A stretch of 64,000 nt of DNA from the NCBI RefSeq assembly GCF_003336675.1, contig NZ_QPII01000001.1:310001-374000 (forward strand). The letters are read 5' to 3'. Position 1 is the first letter of the stretch; every line of letters starts with the position of its first letter. The notes beneath the pieces were generated by a model. It was given only the letters and a program-made list of their open reading frames with translations. It had not been told where the DNA came from and searched no databases. The position numbers were made by a program, and so were the translations under genes. Shown piece by piece: positions 44,275 to 55,592 of this stretch. Origin of the DNA: Billgrantia montanilacus. GTDB taxonomy: Bacteria > Pseudomonadota > Gammaproteobacteria > Pseudomonadales > Halomonadaceae.

Positions 44275-44862
44275 TCACCAGGTCAGTGAGGTGTCTTCCC
44301 GACGGCGCTGGCGGAGGGTGTCGCGGGCGATGAAAAGGGCCGCGATGGCCCGCGCCTCATGGAAATCCTCGCGTAACAACAGGGCGGGTAGTTCCTCCAG
44401 GGCATGGGTCTCGACCACGAGCTGTTCCGGCTCGTCACCGGGCAGCCGTTTCGGGTAGAGCTCGGTGGCCAGCATCACCTGCATGCGGTGGCGCATGTAG
44501 TTAGGCGCCAGCGACAGCTCCACCAGCGGCTCGATATGCTGGGCCCCGAAGCCGCATTCCTCCATCAGCTCGCGGTTGGCGGCGGTGACGAGATCCTCCC
44601 CCGGATCGACCAGGCCCTTCGGCAGGGTGAGCACATAGTCCTCGAAGCCGGCCGCATACTCGCGGATCAGCAGCACATGATCGGGGTCGGGCATGGCGAT
44701 GATCATGACCGCGCCGTGATCGCTGCCGGTCAGCCGCTCAAAGGTGCGCTCGGCCCCGTTGGCAAAACGAAGTTCCAGCGACTCGATGTGAAACAGACGG
44801 CTTCTGGCCACCGACTGGCGTGACAGGACCTGGGGTTTCTGCAGATAGAATGTCTCGGACAT
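44275..44862 (-). CDS. nudE: ADP compounds hydrolase NudE
   Basis: A 195-residue Nudix enzyme cleaving ADP-ribose, NADH and diadenosine polyphosphates. The Nudix box is complete: GLVDPGEDLVTAANRELMEECGF fits G-x5-E-x7-REUxEExGU, here with two acidic metal ligands. VREYAAGFEDYVLTLPKG-type sequence precedes it and APNYMRHRMQVMLATELYPKRLPGDEPE follows, matching NudE. The start at 44862 (MSETFYLQKP) has GGAGC upstream. Divergent from yrfG with 123 bases between, the same neighbourhood as in E. coli (nudE, yrfG, hslR, hslO, pckA). Confidence 0.93.
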   Translation of the reverse strand: MSETFYLQKPQVLSRQSVARSRLFHIESLELRFANGAERTFERLTGSDHGAVMIIAMPDPDHVLLIREYAAGFEDYVLTLPKGLVDPGEDLVTAANRELMEECGFGAQHIEPLVELSLAPNYMRHRMQVMLATELYPKRLPGDEPEQLVVETHALEELPALLLREDFHEARAIAALFIARDTLRQRRREDTSLTW

Positions 44863-44985
44863 GAGAGCTCCGTTGCGAACAGGTGAGCCGACGGCGGACT
44901 GTCCTTGCAGGCCAGGCATGCGCCGAGGGGATCGATTGAGTACAATATCACGCCTTCCACCGTACCGACGCCACCGGGAGTCGCC

Positions 44986-45687
44986 ATGATCGACTGGCGC
45001 GCCATCGATACCGTTCTGCTGGATATGGACGGCACCCTGCTAGACCTCCATTTCGACAGCCACTTCTGGCTGGAGCATCTGCCCAGGCGCTATGTGGAGC
45101 TGCACCGGCTGGATGAAGCGACCCAGGAAGTCCTGCGGGCGCGCATCATTCGTGAAAAGGGCACGCTCAACTGGTATAGCCTGGCCTACTGGAGTCGCGA
45201 GCTGGGGGTGGACATCGTCGCGCTCAAGCGCGAGATCCAGCACCTCATCGGCCTGCGCAGCGATGCCCTGGATTTCCTCGAGTGGCTCAAGCAGGCTCAC
45301 CCCCGCGTCGTGCTGGCGACCAATGCCGACCGCGAGAGCCTGGAACTGAAGTTGCCGATCACTGGTCTCGAGAACTACCTGGACGCCATCGTCTCCTCGG
45401 CGGACCTGGGCGTGCCCAAGGAAGCCCAGGAATTCTGGTTCGCGCTGCAGGAGGTCGAGCCCTTCGATCCCGCCCGAACCCTGTTTATCGATGACAATCC
45501 GGAGGTGCTGGAGAGCGCGCGGGAGTATGGCATTCGCCACCTGCTGGGGATCAAGCAGCCCGACAGCACCCGGCCGGAGAAGGAGCTGGAGGAGTTTATC
45601 GCCCTGGATCGCTTCGCCGCCATCCTGCCGGAAACGCTGCCGCCCGAAGTCCGTGCTGACAAGTCCCCGGAAGGAAAGGAAGGATAG
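44986..45687 (+). CDS. yrfG: GMP/IMP nucleotidase YrfG
   Basis: A 233-residue HAD hydrolase dephosphorylating purine nucleoside monophosphates. LLDMDGTLLDLHFDSHFW is motif I, LATNADRESLELKL motif II region, and LFIDDNPEVLESAREYG motif IV. The helical cap with LPRRYVELHRLDEATQEVLRA and GTLNWYSLAYWSRELGVD is characteristic of YrfG. The start at 44986 has GGGAG upstream. It begins the conserved yrfG-hslR-hslO group, with hslR ten bases after its stop. Confidence 0.92.
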   Translation: MIDWRAIDTVLLDMDGTLLDLHFDSHFWLEHLPRRYVELHRLDEATQEVLRARIIREKGTLNWYSLAYWSRELGVDIVALKREIQHLIGLRSDALDFLEWLKQAHPRVVLATNADRESLELKLPITGLENYLDAIVSSADLGVPKEAQEFWFALQEVEPFDPARTLFIDDNPEVLESAREYGIRHLLGIKQPDSTRPEKELEEFIALDRFAAILPETLPPEVRADKSPEGKEG

Positions 45688-45697
45688 GGAGGAAGGA

Positions 45698-46084
45698 ATG
45701 GAGACTGTACGACTCGACAAGTGGCTGTGGGCCGCGCGCTTCTTCAAGACCCGTGCCCTGGCCAAGAAGGCCATCGAAGGTGGCAAGGTCCACTACAACG
45801 GTGCCCGGGCCAAGACCAGCAAGAGCGTCGAGGTCGGGGCGCTGGTTCGCGTGCCCCAGGGGTGGGATTACTGGGAAGTGGAGGTCGTGGCGCTTTCGGA
45901 TCAGCGTCGAGGCGCTTCCGAGGCACGTGAGCTCTATCGCGAAACGCCCGAGAGCGAAGCACGACGCCTGCGCGAAGCCGAGGGCCGACGCCTCACCAAC
46001 CAGGCCATGCAGCATCCTCTGCGCCGGCCCGACAAGAAGCAGCGTCGGGACATCCACCGCTTTCAGCGTCAGCACGACGACTAA
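45698..46084 (+). CDS. hslR: Ribosome-associated heat shock protein Hsp15
   Basis: A 128-residue RNA-binding protein that binds stalled 50S subunits carrying peptidyl-tRNA. The S4-type RNA-binding domain is at the N terminus (VRLDKWLWAARFFKTRALAKKAIEGGKVHYNG) followed by KTSKSVEVGALVRV, and the C terminus is strongly basic (RRPDKKQRRDIHRFQ). The start at 45698 has GGAGGAAGGA immediately upstream. Position between yrfG and hslO is conserved and supports the name. Confidence 0.94.
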   Translation: METVRLDKWLWAARFFKTRALAKKAIEGGKVHYNGARAKTSKSVEVGALVRVPQGWDYWEVEVVALSDQRRGASEARELYRETPESEARRLREAEGRRLTNQAMQHPLRRPDKKQRRDIHRFQRQHDD

Positions 46085-46111
46085 CCGAACCCCTTTACGA
46101 GACCGTACGCC

Positions 46112-46987
46112 ATGAGCGATCAGATTCAGCGTTTTCTCTTCGAGCGCACCAATGTGCGCGGTGAGATCGTCACCCTCGAGCGCGCCTATGGGGATGTGCT
46201 CGACCGACACGGCTACCCGCCGGCGATCAACCGGCTGCTGGGTGAGTTGCTGTCAGCCGTTGCCCTGCTCACCGATACCGTCAAGCTCGACGGTATCCTC
46301 AGCGTCGAGGTGCGTGGCCAGGGAGCGCTGTCGTTGCTGATGGCCGAGTCCAACCCCGGCGGCGAGCTGCGCGCCATTGCGCGCCTGGCCGAGGGCACCG
46401 ACCTGCCCGATGACGACCAGAGCTTTCGCGACCTGGTGGGCGATGGCCATATCGTGATCACCCTGGACCCGAAGGAGGGCAATCGTTACCAGGGTATCGT
46501 GGCGCTGGAGCACGACAGCCTGGCCGAATGCCTGGAAGCCTATTTCTCCCAGTCCGAACAGCTGCCCACCTTCCTCCGGCTGACGTCGGACGGAACACGT
46601 ACCGGTGGGCTGCTGCTGCAACGCCTGCCCGACGATTCAATGAACCAGGATGACGATGCCTGGGAGCGAAGCGTGCATCTGGCGCGGACCCTGCGCAGCG
46701 ACGAGCTTCTGGAGCTCGATCAGCGGGAGGTGCTGTATCGCCTCTACCATGAAGAGACAGTACGCGTCTTCGAACCCAAGCCGTTGCGCTTCGGCTGTAC
46801 CTGCTCCCGCGCGCGGATTGGCGAGGCGCTGCTGAGCCTCGGCGAGAAGGAGCTGCGCGAGGTATTGGCTGAGCAGGGCGAGATCGAGACTCAGTGTCAC
46901 TTCTGCCATACCCACTACCGCTTCGGCGAAGCCGAGGTGGAAGCGCTGTTGGCGGCGCCGGATGGGGATGCGCGCACGCTGCACTGA
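46112..46987 (+). CDS. hslO: Redox-regulated chaperonin Hsp33
   Basis: A 291-residue cytosolic chaperone activated by oxidation. The C-terminal zinc centre has Cys229-x-Cys231 (GCTCS) and Cys262-xx-Cys265 (CHFC), the conserved redox switch. The N-terminal domain begins [20 protein letters not shown] with [29 protein letters not shown]. Length and spacing match E. coli Hsp33. It follows hslR by 27 bases; the gap after it, 46988-47343, holds the control region of pckA. Confidence 0.96.
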   Translation: MSDQIQRFLFERTNVRGEIVTLERAYGDVLDRHGYPPAINRLLGELLSAVALLTDTVKLDGILSVEVRGQGALSLLMAESNPGGELRAIARLAEGTDLPDDDQSFRDLVGDGHIVITLDPKEGNRYQGIVALEHDSLAECLEAYFSQSEQLPTFLRLTSDGTRTGGLLLQRLPDDSMNQDDDAWERSVHLARTLRSDELLELDQREVLYRLYHEETVRVFEPKPLRFGCTCSRARIGEALLSLGEKELREVLAEQGEIETQCHFCHTHYRFGEAEVEALLAAPDGDARTLH

Positions 46988-47139
46988 ACCCCTTCACAGA
47001 AGCTCTTTACAGGAAGACTGCACCGAGAGGGTCGTTGTCGTGTCTTCTGTCTGCCTGCCGTCGACTACAAGGCAGTCTTGTGGCTCATGCTGCATGGCAC
47101 AAATGCGATGTGGTTCAACCTGCTGCGATATGGCATTGA

Positions 47140-47157
47140 TGTAGTAGTAAAACTACA
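47140..47157 (+). promoter_or_regulatory. Palindromic operator upstream of pckA, HexR-like
   Basis: TGTAGTAGTAAAACTACA contains the perfect arms TGTAGT and ACTACA. Its last 15 bases differ by one base from the palindrome TGTAGTAAAACTACA, which fits the motif I recall for HexR, the repressor/activator of central carbon genes in gammaproteobacteria, whose regulon can include pckA. It lies 186 bases before the pckA start. The rest of the 356-bp gap (46988-47343) has no gene; CATAAT near 47204 could be a -10 box, and AGGAAA precedes the start codon. Confidence 0.5.
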
Positions 47158-47343
47158 AGAACTTCGGCCAACGGCAGCGTTTCCCGGCGGCTTCCTTTTT
47201 GCCATAATAGCGCCCGCCTTAAGGCCGATCGGCTCGACACAAGACGGGATACATCCGCACGGACGATCGGAAACCTCATTGCAGAGGGCGTTATGGACGC
47301 CTGGCCCACGAGAGAGAACCGGCCGCAAGGCCCAGGAAATGAC

Positions 47344-48900
47344 ATGACCACATCCCAAGCCGCTCCTCAAGCACACGTCAATCTCAGCAGCGCCGAACTC
47401 ATCGAACGGTCAGTGGCGCGTGGTGAAGGCCGACTGTCTGCCAACGGTGCCCTGGTGGTGAACACCGGTGAGCGCACCGGCCGTTCCCCCAAGGACCGCT
47501 TCATCGTCGATGAGCCTTCGACCAGTTCCCAGATCGACTGGGGCAGCGTCAACCGTCCCTTCCCGGTCGAGCAGTTCGATGCGCTTTGGGAGCGCGTCGA
47601 GGCGTACCTGAGCAGTGGCGAGCGCTTCGTGTCCGAGCTGCATGTGGGCAGTGATCCGACCCATTACCTGCCGGTGCGCGTGACCACCGAAACGGCCTGG
47701 CACAATCTCTTCGGTCGTACCATGTTCGTGCGTCCGGAAGTCTACAACCCGTCCATCAAGGACGAGTGGACCATCCTCAACGCGCCGTATTTCGAGTGTG
47801 ACCCCAATCGTGATGGCACCAACTCCGATGGCTGCGTGATCCTCAACTTCGCCCAGAAGAAGGTACTGATCGCCGGCATGCGCTATGCCGGCGAGATGAA
47901 GAAGGCGATGTTCTCGGTTCAGAACTTCCTGCTGCCGGCTTCCGATGTACTGCCTATGCACTGCTCGGCCAACGTCGGCGAGGATGGCGAGACCACCCTG
48001 TTCTTCGGCCTCTCGGGTACCGGCAAGACCACGCTCTCGGCGGACCCGGCACGCTACCTGATCGGCGACGACGAGCATGGCTGGGGCCCGGGCACGGTGT
48101 TTAACATCGAAGGCGGCTGCTATGCCAAGTGCATCGACCTCTCCGAGAAGAACGAGCCGGTCATCTGGGATGCCATCAAGTTCGGCACCGTGCTGGAGAA
48201 CGTCGTGCTCGACGATCGGCGCGAGCCCGACTACACCGACGACAGCCTGACCCAGAACTCCCGCGCCGCCTATCCGCTGGAGCATGTGGACAAGCGCGTG
48301 CCGGAGAACCGTGCCGGCGAGCCCAACGCCATCATCTTCCTGACCTGTGATATGAGCGGCGTTCTGCCCCCGGTGTCGGTGCTCTCCAAGGAAGCCGCGG
48401 CCTATCATTTCCTCTCCGGCTATACCGCCAAGGTTGGCTCCACCGAGATGGGCTCCTCCGCCGGTCTCGAGGCCACCTTCTCCACCTGCTTCGGTGCGCC
48501 TTTCTTCCCGCGTCCGGCGCGAAAATACGCGGATCTGCTGATCAAGCGCGTCGAGGCCAAGGATGCTCAGGTCTATCTGGTCAACACTGGCTGGACCGGC
48601 GGTGCCTATGGCGAAGGCGGTTCGCGTTTCTCGATTCCGACAACCCGTGCCATCATCAGCGCGATCCAGTCCGGCGTGCTGCGCGAGATCGAGACCAAGC
48701 GCATCGAAGGGCTCAACCTGGACGTGCCGGTGTCGGTGCCGGGCGTCGACTCGCGTCTGCTCGACCCGCGCGAGACCTGGGAAGACTCAGCCGCCTATGA
48801 TCGCAACCTGCGCGACCTGGCAGCCAAGTTCGTCGACAACTTCAAGAAGTTCGACGGCGTCAGCGAAGCCATCGTCAAGGCCGGACCCAGCCTGACCTGA
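47344..48900 (+). CDS. pckA: Phosphoenolpyruvate carboxykinase (ATP)
   Basis: A 518-residue cytosolic enzyme converting oxaloacetate and ATP to phosphoenolpyruvate, the entry to gluconeogenesis. [14 protein letters not shown], the kinase-1a loop [11 protein letters not shown], and [27 protein letters not shown] are diagnostic of the ATP-dependent type. The start at 47344 has AGGAAA upstream; the in-frame ATG at 47293 would add 17 unconserved residues. Gene order hslR-hslO-pckA is as in E. coli, with yhgE missing. A strong terminator follows. Confidence 0.97.
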   Translation: MTTSQAAPQAHVNLSSAELIERSVARGEGRLSANGALVVNTGERTGRSPKDRFIVDEPSTSSQIDWGSVNRPFPVEQFDALWERVEAYLSSGERFVSELHVGSDPTHYLPVRVTTETAWHNLFGRTMFVRPEVYNPSIKDEWTILNAPYFECDPNRDGTNSDGCVILNFAQKKVLIAGMRYAGEMKKAMFSVQNFLLPASDVLPMHCSANVGEDGETTLFFGLSGTGKTTLSADPARYLIGDDEHGWGPGTVFNIEGGCYAKCIDLSEKNEPVIWDAIKFGTVLENVVLDDRREPDYTDDSLTQNSRAAYPLEHVDKRVPENRAGEPNAIIFLTCDMSGVLPPVSVLSKEAAAYHFLSGYTAKVGSTEMGSSAGLEATFSTCFGAPFFPRPARKYADLLIKRVEAKDAQVYLVNTGWTGGAYGEGGSRFSIPTTRAIISAIQSGVLREIETKRIEGLNLDVPVSVPGVDSRLLDPRETWEDSAAYDRNLRDLAAKFVDNFKKFDGVSEAIVKAGPSLT

Positions 48901-48929
48901 GGCGAACCCGCCGAGGTTACAGTGGTCTG

Positions 48930-48960
48930 AACGGGGAAGGACAATCGTCCTTCCCCGTTT
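48930..48960 (+). terminator. Intrinsic terminator of pckA
   Basis: AACGGGGAAGGAC pairs with GTCCTTCCCCGTT across a short loop and is followed by TTTCGTTG. It starts 29 bases after the stop codon. Confidence 0.88.
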
Positions 48961-49040
48961 CGTTGTGCGTTCCGCCTGGTGGCAAGTGCCATGCAGTCAG
49001 GGCAATGCAGTAACGAGCGATATCAACGAGGAGAGAGGTC

Positions 49041-49544
49041 ATGAAACGACGTCATTTTCTGGGTCTGGTCGGTGCCACCGGGGCCGTGGGGCTGCTGCCG
49101 GGAGTCGCCTGGGGCTTTCCTCGCCTGAATCTCGAACCCGCATCGGGGCTCGAGCGGTTGGAGCTCTCCAGCGACGAGTGGCGCGAGCGCCTCACGCCCG
49201 AGCAGTACGACATCCTGCGTGACCATGGCACCGAGCCCCCCTGGTCAAGCCCGCTGGACGAAGAGTGGCGCGAAGGGGAGTATCACTGCGCCGGCTGCGA
49301 CCTGCTGCTGTTCACCAGCGCCATGAAATACGACTCCGGCACCGGCTGGCCGAGCTTCTTCGAGCACGTCGAAGGCCACCTGCTGAGCCAGCTCGACTTC
49401 AGCATGATCTGGCCGCGGACCGAATATCACTGCGCCCGCTGCCATGGCCACCAGGGCCACGTCTTCAGCGACGGACCCGAGCCCACCGGCCTGCGCTGGT
49501 GCAACAACGGCCTGGCGTTGACGTTTGTCCCCGCTACAGCCTGA
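49041..49544 (+). CDS. msrB: Peptide-methionine (R)-S-oxide reductase with a Tat-like signal
   Basis: A 167-residue MsrB. The zinc cysteines are in YHCAGCDLLLF and YHCARCHGHQGHVF, and the catalytic cysteine is Cys154 in LRWCNNGLAL; KYDSGTGWPSFF is the substrate loop. Unlike cytoplasmic MsrB it starts MKRRHFLGLVGATGAVGLLPGVAWG, where KRRHFLG resembles the twin-arginine motif (S/TRRxFLK) followed by a hydrophobic stretch. It is thus likely exported folded, with its zinc, to repair methionine sulfoxide in the periplasm. GAGGAGAGAGG precedes the ATG. Its last 11 bases overlap the 3' end of the convergent LysR gene. Confidence 0.9.
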   Translation: MKRRHFLGLVGATGAVGLLPGVAWGFPRLNLEPASGLERLELSSDEWRERLTPEQYDILRDHGTEPPWSSPLDEEWREGEYHCAGCDLLLFTSAMKYDSGTGWPSFFEHVEGHLLSQLDFSMIWPRTEYHCARCHGHQGHVFSDGPEPTGLRWCNNGLALTFVPATA

Positions 49545-50388
49545 ACCCTTCGATGATGTACTGGGCCAGGCCCTCCACCACCGGAGAGCCGGTATCCGAT
49601 GATCGCAGCAGCACGATGGAGGCGTCGGGCAGGGAGGGAAAGCCGTCCGCTTCGTCGAGGATGCGCAAGTTCGGCGTAACCAGGCTCTTCATCCACGCCG
49701 ACACGGCAAGACCCGCCCCGACAACCGCCTGAAGCGTGGCCAGGCTTGGGCTGCTGTAGGCGATACGATAGGAGAGGCCGGCCCGGGTCAGGGCGTTGCA
49801 GGCGTGACGCCGGCAGAAACAGGGCTCTTCGAACAGCGCCAATGGCAGGGGTGACTGCCGGTGCGTTGCATGCGACTCGGCCACCACCCATACCGTTTCA
49901 TCCTGCAGCAGGATCTCGCCGATCTCATGCCCCACCTCGCGGGTCACGATACTCAGGTCGAGCTGGCCCTTCTGGCGATTGATCAGTTCGGAGGAAGGGG
50001 CGCACTGCACCTCGACATCCACCAGTGGCCAGGTATGGGAGAAGGACTTCAGGATACCCGGCAGGAAACGCATCACATAGTCGTCGGGCACGCCGAGCCT
50101 CACCTTCCCGACCATATCCGGCTGGCGCAGCATGGTGAGCGCTTCGCCATGCAGGTCGAGAATGCGTCGCGCATACCCGAGCAGCGTCGCTCCCTCGCTG
50201 GTCAGCAGCATCTGGCGCCCCTGCCGTTCGAACAGCTGGCGCTGTAACACGTCCTCCTCAAGCCGCTTGATCTGCATGCTCACGGCGGATTGCGTTCGAT
50301 TCACCGCCTGGGCGGCGCGGGTGAAGCCACCGTGGTCGACGATGGCGACAAAGGTGCGCAGTAGTTCATGATCGATGGTCTGGAGCAT
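49534..50388 (-). CDS. LysR-family transcriptional regulator
   Basis: A 284-residue regulator. N-terminal winged helix: LRTFVAIVDHGGFTRAAQAVNRTQSAVSMQIKRLEEDV, then a linker helix and a substrate-binding domain (VRLGVPDDYVMRFLPGILKSF). The pattern FTRAAQAVNRTQSAVSMQIKRLE is close to regulators annotated near DUF1127 genes in proteobacteria. It is divergent from the DUF1127 gene at 50517, and a LysR box lies between them, so that gene is its likely target. The stop lies within the msrB gene end. The effector is unknown. Confidence 0.92.
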   Translation of the reverse strand: MLQTIDHELLRTFVAIVDHGGFTRAAQAVNRTQSAVSMQIKRLEEDVLQRQLFERQGRQMLLTSEGATLLGYARRILDLHGEALTMLRQPDMVGKVRLGVPDDYVMRFLPGILKSFSHTWPLVDVEVQCAPSSELINRQKGQLDLSIVTREVGHEIGEILLQDETVWVVAESHATHRQSPLPLALFEEPCFCRRHACNALTRAGLSYRIAYSSPSLATLQAVVGAGLAVSAWMKSLVTPNLRILDEADGFPSLPDASIVLLRSSDTGSPVVEGLAQYIIEGFRL

Positions 50389-50421
50389 ACGGATTACTCA
50401 TCGCTTTTTTATCAATGTATT

Positions 50422-50436
50422 TGATGTCATGCATCA
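50422..50436. promoter_or_regulatory. LysR-type box (T-N11-A) between the LysR gene and the DUF1127 gene
   Basis: TGATGTCATGCATCA is a T-N11-A sequence with perfect arms TGATG and CATCA, located 33 bases from the regulator start and about 80 from the DUF1127 start. This is the classical layout for LysR autoregulation and activation of the divergent gene. Confidence 0.55.
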
Positions 50437-50516
50437 GAAGTATTCGTTGGATTGATTTTAGCTGCTCCTCGACACTTCCTCCACACCCAGGCTTCACACA
50501 CCAGGAGGAGGTCGCC

Positions 50517-50795
50517 ATGTCCACGCAATCGATCTGCGCGTCGCCTGCACCCAGCAACAACTGCACAAACCGTCCGGTCGAGCAGGCTATCGCTACGACC
50601 CACCAACGGTTGCGGTTTATCGTACGACTGTGGCACTGGGCGCGCCGCATAGACCGGCTCGCCCAGCTTCGTCGTGAGCGCAATCAGCTGCATGAGCTCA
50701 GCGATGAACTGCTGCGGGATATCGGCCTGACGCGCCACGAGGCCAACCGTGAGAGTCGTCGCCACTTCTGGGACGATATCGGCTGGCGGCGCTGA
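50517..50795 (+). CDS. DUF1127 (YjiS-like) small protein
   Basis: A 92-residue basic protein. The C-terminal half LAQLRRERNQLHELSDELLRDIGLTRHEANRES is the DUF1127 motif, in which an arginine-rich helix is followed by LSDxxLxDIGLTR. Short DUF1127 proteins have been linked to RNA maturation, phosphate and nitrogen responses in alphaproteobacteria, but the role here is unknown. The start at 50517 is fixed by AGGAGGAGGT. Expression is probably set by the divergent LysR regulator. Confidence 0.85.
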   Translation: MSTQSICASPAPSNNCTNRPVEQAIATTHQRLRFIVRLWHWARRIDRLAQLRRERNQLHELSDELLRDIGLTRHEANRESRRHFWDDIGWRR

Positions 50796-50869
50796 CGTTG
50801 GCTGCGGCGAGCGCGTGGCGTTTATGGTAACTTGGCGCGATCTTTTGCTGTTGCTACATCAAGGATGTC

Positions 50870-53245
<2,376 letters not shown>

Positions 53246-53368
53246 ACCCTGCCCCCCTGACGCCATACTGTCGTCAACAACTGTTAGCCCATTGTCGGCC
53301 GCTTTCGGCGGCCGGTACGCTTCGACCGGGGAACCTGCATCAGGCTTCCGAGACATGGGGTCAATGCC

Positions 53369-54991
53369 TTGTCTGATTCATACACTGCCATCGTTTCACA
53401 CCTTTCCGCTCTCGCTGCCCAGGGTCGCTTCGGTCGCCTGCTTCGGGGCATCGAGAAGGAGGGATTGCGCGTCGATGCCCAGGGCGGCATCGCCGACACA
53501 CCGCATCCCCGGGCGCTGGGCTCCAAGTTGACCCACCCCTATATCACCACCGACTACTCCGAAGCGCTGCTGGAGTACATTACCCCGGTGTACTGCCGCC
53601 CGGGCGATGCCATGGCCTTCCTGGCCGACCTGCACCGCTTCAGCTATCGCCACCTGGGCGATGAGCTGATCTGGCCGGCCAGCATGCCGTCGCGCCTCGA
53701 TGGCAACGACAGCGTGACCATCGCCGATTATGGCAGCTCCAATGTGGGCACCATGAAGCACGTCTACCGCAAGGGGCTGGATGTGCGCTACGGCCGGATC
53801 ATGCAGTCGATAGCCGGCATTCACTACAATGTGTCGTTGCCCAACGAGCTGTGGGAGGTGCTGCGTGAGCGGGATGGTGCAGCCGACACCCCCATGAACG
53901 ACTATCGTTCCAGTCGCTATTTCGGCCTGATTCGCAATTTCCGTCGTCACAGCTGGCTGCTGCTCTACCTGTTCGGTGCCTCGCCGGCACTGGATCGCAG
54001 CTTCCTCCCCGACGGCAGGATTCCCGACAAGCTGCAGGCCCACGGCCGCGACACCCTGATCTCGCCCCATGCCACCAGCCTGCGCATGTCGGACCTGGGC
54101 TACCAGAACAAGGTACAGGCGCAGCTGAAGATCTGCTTCAACTCGCTGTCGAACTATGTCGGCACCCTGCGCCACGCCATTTCCACGCCCTGGCCCGCCT
54201 ATGCGGCCATGGGCGTAGAGGAAAACGGCAACTGGCAACAGCTCAATGCCAATATCCTGCAGATCGAGAACGAGTACTACAGCGACATTCGCCCCAAGCG
54301 GGTGACTCGCCAGAACGAGACCCCCAGCCAGGCGCTGGAGGCGCGCGGCGTGGAGTACATCGAGGTGCGCTGTCTCGATCTCGACCCTTCGCTTGCCCTG
54401 GGCATCGACGAACCCCGGCTACGCTTCCTCGACACATTCCTGATGTGGTGCCTGCTCTCCGAGAGTCCCTGGATTCCCGACGAGGAGTGCGACCGGCTCG
54501 ACGACAACCGCCAGCGTGTGGTGGAGCGCGGGCGTGACCCCGAGCTGCGCCTGGAGCACGATGGCCAGCTTCGCTCGGTGGCCGACTGGGGCGGGGAGAT
54601 CTGCTCGGAGATGGAGCAGGTGGCCGAGCTGCTCGACCAGCTCGAGGAGGGCTCGCCTCACCGCGACGCCCTGGCATCGCAGGTTCCGAGCCTCGCCGAC
54701 CCCTCCCGGACACCCTCCGGCAAGCTGTTGAGCCGGCTTGAGGAGAGCGGCGGGGAGTTCATCGAGCTTGTTCTCGCCATGGCCCAGGAGCAGGCCGCAC
54801 AGCTACGGGCCGAGCCCATGGATCCGGCCCGCGAGGCGCTGTTCGATCAGCTGGTGGAGACTTCCCATCAACAGCAGGGCGAGATCGAGGCCGCCGATGT
54901 CGAGGACTTCGATGCGTTTCTCGGCCACTACTTCGACAATGCGCGGGAGCCCCGCGCCGCTGTGGCAGAAAGCCGGGGAGAAACCTCATGA
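53369..54991 (+). CDS. gshA: Glutamate-cysteine ligase
   Basis: A 540-residue cytosolic ligase, first step of glutathione synthesis, of the E. coli class: RGIEKEGLRVDAQGGIADTPHP, LTHPYITTDYSEALLEYITP, and NYVGTLRHAISTPWPAY are recognisable. I take the TTG at 53369 as start because the conserved N terminus begins a few residues later and there is no in-frame ATG or GTG nearby; E. coli gshA also uses TTG. The upstream purine stretch GGGG is modest. dsbB overlaps its end (ATGA). Confidence 0.94.
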   Translation: MSDSYTAIVSHLSALAAQGRFGRLLRGIEKEGLRVDAQGGIADTPHPRALGSKLTHPYITTDYSEALLEYITPVYCRPGDAMAFLADLHRFSYRHLGDELIWPASMPSRLDGNDSVTIADYGSSNVGTMKHVYRKGLDVRYGRIMQSIAGIHYNVSLPNELWEVLRERDGAADTPMNDYRSSRYFGLIRNFRRHSWLLLYLFGASPALDRSFLPDGRIPDKLQAHGRDTLISPHATSLRMSDLGYQNKVQAQLKICFNSLSNYVGTLRHAISTPWPAYAAMGVEENGNWQQLNANILQIENEYYSDIRPKRVTRQNETPSQALEARGVEYIEVRCLDLDPSLALGIDEPRLRFLDTFLMWCLLSESPWIPDEECDRLDDNRQRVVERGRDPELRLEHDGQLRSVADWGGEICSEMEQVAELLDQLEEGSPHRDALASQVPSLADPSRTPSGKLLSRLEESGGEFIELVLAMAQEQAAQLRAEPMDPAREALFDQLVETSHQQQGEIEAADVEDFDAFLGHYFDNAREPRAAVAESRGETS

Positions 54992-55518
54992 CCTCCACAT
55001 TGCATCGGCTGAGCGTGCGCCACTGGAGCCTGGCCGGCCTGGCCTTCTGCGCCTTGATGATGCTGGTAGCGCTGGGGCTCGAGCACATCGCCGGCCTGGA
55101 GCCCTGTCCGCTCTGTATCTTCCAGCGTGTGGCGGTGTTGGCGGCGGCGGCGGTCTTCCTTGTCGCTGCCATTCACAACCCCCGTGGCCGGGTGGGCGCC
55201 GTCCTGTATAGCGGGCTGTCGTTGGCCGCGGTGATCGGCGGCATCGTGGTGGCCTGGCGCCATCTCTGGCTGCAATCGCTGCCGCCGGACCAGGTGCCGA
55301 GCTGCGGCCCCGGGCTCGACTACATGATGGATGTCCTGCCGCTACGCGATGTGATGGCCAGGGTCTTCTCGGGCTCCGGCGAGTGCGCCGAGATCGACTT
55401 CCTGCTCATGGGGATCTCGCTGCCCGGCTGGACGCTGATCGGTTTCGTGGTGCTGGCGCTGGCTCCGCTGGGCATGGTGCTGTCGGCGTTCCGGGAGCGG
55501 CACGCCGCCCTGGCATGA
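54988..55518 (+). CDS. dsbB: Disulfide bond formation protein B
   Basis: A 176-residue inner-membrane quinone reductase that reoxidises DsbA. Four membrane segments; first periplasmic cysteine pair CPLC (Cys40, Cys43), second pair Cys106 and Cys133 (PSCGPG, SGECAE). EPCPLCIFQRVAV is the conserved opening. Its start overlaps the gshA stop (ATGA), an appealing link of cytoplasmic glutathione synthesis with periplasmic disulfide formation. A short repeat remnant follows. Confidence 0.95.
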   Translation: MTSTLHRLSVRHWSLAGLAFCALMMLVALGLEHIAGLEPCPLCIFQRVAVLAAAAVFLVAAIHNPRGRVGAVLYSGLSLAAVIGGIVVAWRHLWLQSLPPDQVPSCGPGLDYMMDVLPLRDVMARVFSGSGECAEIDFLLMGISLPGWTLIGFVVLALAPLGMVLSAFRERHAALA

Positions 55519-55532
55519 AGCAGATCCACCAA

Positions 55533-55563
55533 GGGAAGCGCAGACATTTGTGCAGCGTTTCCC
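55533..55563. repeat. Internally deleted copy of the family A repeat
   Basis: On the minus strand this reads GGGAAACGCTGCACAAATG followed by TCTGCGCTTCCC; the first 26 bases match the left end of the element at 1552-1577 (GGGAAACACTGCATAAATG, then TCTGCGC) except for two positions. The remaining bases match the other terminus. It therefore looks like the two ends of the element joined, with the middle lost. It fills the 74-bp gap between dsbB and the hydrolase gene. Confidence 0.55.
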
Positions 55564-55592
55564 AAGAACAACGATAAATACAGGAGCCGTAC

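Noticed and set aside
53296..53314. Terminator between tex and gshA
   Set aside because: CGGCCGC-TTTCG-GCGGCCG is a hairpin, but no T-tract follows and it lies 55 bases before the gshA start, so its role is unclear.
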